9,129 nt of DNA from CADCWN01 sp039810045. GTDB taxonomy: Bacteria > Chloroflexota > Chloroflexia > Thermomicrobiales > CADCWN01. The DNA lies in assembly GCA_039810045.1 (NCBI GenBank), contig JBDHWF010000145.1, positions 1 through 9,129 of the forward strand, in the 5' to 3' direction. The notes under the pieces are model-generated. The model did no database searches. It saw only the letters and a program-made list of their open reading frames with translations, and had not been told where the DNA came from. Every line of letters begins with the position of its first letter. The stretch's first letter is position 1. Shown here in pieces: positions 6,931 to 9,129 of the stretch. Position numbers and translations under genes: made by a program.

Positions 6931-8100
6931 TCAGACGCCCCACTCACCGCCAAAGATCTTGGCCATCCGCTGCAGGATCTCAGGCCGGTTGGCCTGATAC
7001 TCTGCATAGTCAAGGATCAGCGTTTTCAAGGACTTCAACGGTGGATTTTCCTTGGGTGGTTCGAGGTCAGTGCGGCTGGAATACTTGCCACCTTCAACCA
7101 GGATCTTCTGTCCTTCCGCGCCCATCCACCAGTCAAAGAAAAGGGCAGCGGCATTAGGGTGAGCGGCGTTCTTGATCAGCCCAGCCGCCCCTGGTTCAGT
7201 GGGGACACCTTCATCTGGAAAGAGGTAGGCGGTTGGTTTGCCCTGGAGCTTTGAGCGTTGGGCGATATTGTCGTTCATATTGAAGGTGGCCGCGCGCTCG
7301 CCCTTCTCTAGCGCCTGGGTTACCAATTGTGGGGTATCAACACGGAGCGGTTTCAGTGCTGCATAGGACTCCAGTAATTCATAACCAAAGGCTTTTGCCA
7401 GGGTGTAGAGGCGTGGGGCTGAGTCTCCAGCACTGCTGCCGAAAAAGGCCAGTTTGCCGTTGTATTGCTGGTCAGTCAGGTCTTTCCAGTGTTGGGGCGG
7501 CGTCTTGATCAGATCAGTGTTGTATTGAATCACGACTTGGGTCAGTCGATCAGCGATCCAGGTGCCATCGGGATCCCGTAGGTCAGCAGCGACAAACTGA
7601 TTCATTGCGGAACCGACGACTGCTTGATAGGGCGTGAGAATGCCACGCCGCTTCAGTTCAAGGAAGGCCCCAACATCCGAGGCATCAACCATATCCGCCT
7701 GAATTTTCCCGGCATCTGCTTCCTGTAGTACCTTCCCAGTCACCTGGGCTGAGCCAGCGCGGTAATATTGGACATCGATCCCGTACTTGTCTTTGAACGG
7801 TTTGATCACACTATCGACAATCTGGGTATCGAGGCTGGTGTAGAGTTGCACCACCCCTTCTTTTTTCGCTTTGTCGATATCGATTGCCCCAGCTGAAGCC
7901 GTGCCTGCCGCTGGGCTATTGGTCGTCGTCGCAGCCTGCGTGGTGCTGGCTGGTGCAGCGGTTGGTGTCGTCGAACCCCCACAGGCGACGAGCAGCGCAT
8001 TAGCCAGGGAGAGCGCTGTACCACCAGCTATGTAGCGCAGGAAGGTACGACGGGTCGTTCGTTGTGACTGATCAGTATTAGATAGTGTGGATTCTGACAT
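6931..8100 (-). CDS. Tat-exported lipoprotein solute-binding protein of an ABC importer (family 1/FbpA fold)
   Basis: This 389-residue protein should capture the transported solute outside the membrane. The N-terminus has a twin-arginine motif (TRRTFLR, 16-22), a hydrophobic stretch and a lipobox LVAC with C40 as the lipidated residue, then a Thr/Ala/Pro-rich linker to about residue 70. The mature part opens with VVQLYTSL (83-90), typical of the FbpA/AfuA/PhnS-like cluster. At 266-279 (KGERAATFNMNDNI) it aligns with the region where FbpA proteins have KGE...NNYYW, but the iron-binding tyrosines are absent, so an iron label is doubtful. I chose the ATG at 8100 because GAGGAGGG precedes it; an in-frame TTG at 8124 would add eight residues but is less likely. 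It lies 33 bp after sulfatase B and 30 bp before the permease, and is clearly part of the operon. The substrate is inferred to be an organic, perhaps sulfated, compound. Confidence 0.92.
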   Translation of the reverse strand: MSESTLSNTDQSQRTTRRTFLRYIAGGTALSLANALLVACGGSTTPTAAPASTTQAATTTNSPAAGTASAGAIDIDKAKKEGVVQLYTSLDTQIVDSVIKPFKDKYGIDVQYYRAGSAQVTGKVLQEADAGKIQADMVDASDVGAFLELKRRGILTPYQAVVGSAMNQFVAADLRDPDGTWIADRLTQVVIQYNTDLIKTPPQHWKDLTDQQYNGKLAFFGSSAGDSAPRLYTLAKAFGYELLESYAALKPLRVDTPQLVTQALEKGERAATFNMNDNIAQRSKLQGKPTAYLFPDEGVPTEPGAAGLIKNAAHPNAAALFFDWWMGAEGQKILVEGGKYSSRTDLEPPKENPPLKSLKTLILDYAEYQANRPEILQRMAKIFGGEWGV

Positions 8101-8104
8101 TATG

Positions 8105-8112
8105 CCCTCCTC
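8105..8112 (-). promoter_or_regulatory. Strong ribosome binding site that sets the solute-binding protein start
   Basis: The minus strand reads GAGGAGGG then CATA before the ATG at 8100. This near-perfect Shine-Dalgarno is the strongest in the operon, fits the high protein demand for a binding protein, and excludes the longer TTG-initiated frame. Confidence 0.8.
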
Positions 8113-8133
8113 ATTTCCCGGCAACGCTGTTAT

Positions 8134-9129
8134 CTAGGCGCGAATATTGTCATCTGGCCGATGATGTAGAAATTCTGTGGGGGTCGGCGTACCTTGGACA
8201 AATGGTGGCCCGGCGGCAATGACCGCAGCTAGGCCACCGTGCTGATCGATCATCTGCTGCTGGTGCGCTTTCGCCGCCGCATCAACGGCATCAGGATCGA
8301 CTAGCGTGCGCAGTTGGCGATCCAACCGCGCCAGGATCGCTTGATGATCGGGTGATTGGACCAGATTGTGTTGTTCCTGTGGATCGGCGGTCAGGTCATA
8401 GAGTTCAGCTGACATTCCCACATAGTAGAGGTATTTGTAGCGCTCGTCTCTGAGCATGAAGATCCCGGTCGGTGAGCCAGCCGCATGATATTCACTGAAG
8501 GCGACGCGCTCTGGTTTTTCCTGGCCGGTGGCGATCGGCCAGAGGGTTGTGCCAGGCAGGTCGTTCTCCGTTGGATCAAGCCGTGCCCCGACTCCGTCAA
8601 GAATGGTTGGGAAGAGATCGACCAGCGAGACGTTCACCGTACAGCGTTGGTTGGCAGGCAGGTCTGGACCCGCCATCAGCAAAGGTACTCCAACCGAGGA
8701 CTCATACATCGTACTCTTGCCCCAGTGTCCGTGTTCACCGGCCATTTCACCGTGATCACTGGTATAGATGATCCGGGTCGTGTCGCGCAGTCCCGTTGTC
8801 TCAATTGCTTGTAAGACCTGGCCCACATTGGCATCCATGAAACTACAGAGACCATAGTAGGTTGCGAGTGCGCGCCGCTGGATCGTTTCATCCAGTTCCT
8901 GATCCAGTTCATTACGAAAACGGAGGGCGGCGATGGCGGGGTGATTCGACCAGCCGGCTGCTCGAAACGACTCTGGCAGTTCAATCTGCTCGAGCGGATA
9001 GAGATCGAAGAACTCTTGGGGCGCCCGCAGCGGTGGGTGCGGACAGGTCAGGGATACAAACAGCACCCAGGGCTGATCGTATTGGGGGGCCTCTTCCTGG
9101 AGCCAGCGTACACTCTCCGCCGTGATCGC
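8134..9129 (-). CDS. Type I sulfatase, N-terminus beyond window (sulfatase B)
   Basis: The frame is open at the right edge and ends at a TAG at 8136-8134, giving 331 visible residues. The GTG at 9066 is internal: the codons before it (AITAESVRWLQEE...) match sulfatase A from its residue 163 onward. About 160 residues are therefore missing, including the expected formylglycine CxPSR site, so activity cannot be confirmed from this window. Visible catalytic features, counted from the edge: H31 in CPHPP, SDHGE with metal ligands D125-H126, and K138 in HWGK. The tail (DPDAVDAAAKAHQQQ) matches that of sulfatase A (DPEAVDRAAKADQRQ). By eye the two are about half identical, so they are old paralogues rather than a recent duplication. 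It lies upstream of the binding-protein gene and is the first operon gene seen here; whether others precede it is unknown. Confidence 0.9.
   Translation of the reverse strand, partial: AITAESVRWLQEEAPQYDQPWVLFVSLTCPHPPLRAPQEFFDLYPLEQIELPESFRAAGWSNHPAIAALRFRNELDQELDETIQRRALATYYGLCSFMDANVGQVLQAIETTGLRDTTRIIYTSDHGEMAGEHGHWGKSTMYESSVGVPLLMAGPDLPANQRCTVNVSLVDLFPTILDGVGARLDPTENDLPGTTLWPIATGQEKPERVAFSEYHAAGSPTGIFMLRDERYKYLYYVGMSAELYDLTADPQEQHNLVQSPDHQAILARLDRQLRTLVDPDAVDAAAKAHQQQMIDQHGGLAAVIAAGPPFVQGTPTPTEFLHHRPDDNIRA

Noticed and set aside
6918..6934. CTGATCAG palindrome between the binding-protein and permease genes as an operator
   Set aside because: It is only 8 bp, sits inside an operon, and GATC-containing words are common throughout the window.
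4033..8100. Calling the transporter a ferric iron importer (fbpABC)
   Set aside because: The fold and gene set match, but the iron-binding tyrosine pair is missing and the neighbours are sulfatases; I left gene symbols empty.
8101..8124. TTG at 8124 as start of the solute-binding protein
   Set aside because: The strong GAGGAGGG site lies between it and the ATG at 8100, and the signal peptide is complete from that ATG.
9064..9129. GTG at 9066 as start of sulfatase B
   Set aside because: Upstream codons to the window edge align with sulfatase A (AI.AESVRWL.EE), so the protein continues off-window.

Overview
The window reads as a chromosomal segment of a free-living, moderately GC-rich bacterium, most likely a member of the Chloroflexota. 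I infer this from the large AAA/TPR signalling protein at the left end, of a kind abundant in that phylum, and from the general look of the Tat-type lipoprotein. Nothing in the window proves the taxonomy. No mobile element, CRISPR array, tRNA or rRNA is visible.

Layout. Positions 1-2331 (+ strand) hold the C-terminal bulk of an AAA_16-type ATPase with a long helical-repeat region. Its reading frame is open at the left edge and enters the window just after the Walker A lysine. Positions 2332-2467 are a short intergenic gap between convergent genes. It contains a perfect 15-bp inverted repeat and a collapsed partial copy of the same repeat. Positions 2468-9129 are five genes, all on the minus strand and separated by only 15-59 bp, so probably one operon. 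In transcription order they are: sulfatase B (its N-terminus lies beyond the right edge), a Tat-exported lipoprotein solute-binding protein, a fused two-domain permease, an ABC ATPase, and complete sulfatase A. The operon promoter would lie to the right of the window.

How the genes fit together. The transporter has the architecture of the ferric-iron/2-aminoethylphosphonate/thiamine group of importers: one binding protein, one double-length permease and one MalK-like ATPase with a C-terminal substrate-binding-associated domain. However, the binding protein lacks the tyrosine pair that holds iron in FbpA, and two type I sulfatases without secretion signals bracket the transporter. The best reading is an uptake-and-desulfation module. 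A small sulfated organic compound would be captured outside, imported intact, and hydrolysed in the cytoplasm to sulfate plus a carbon skeleton by one or both sulfatases. The actual substrate cannot be read from the sequence; choline sulfate is only one candidate. This unassigned organosulfate importer is the most interesting system in the window.
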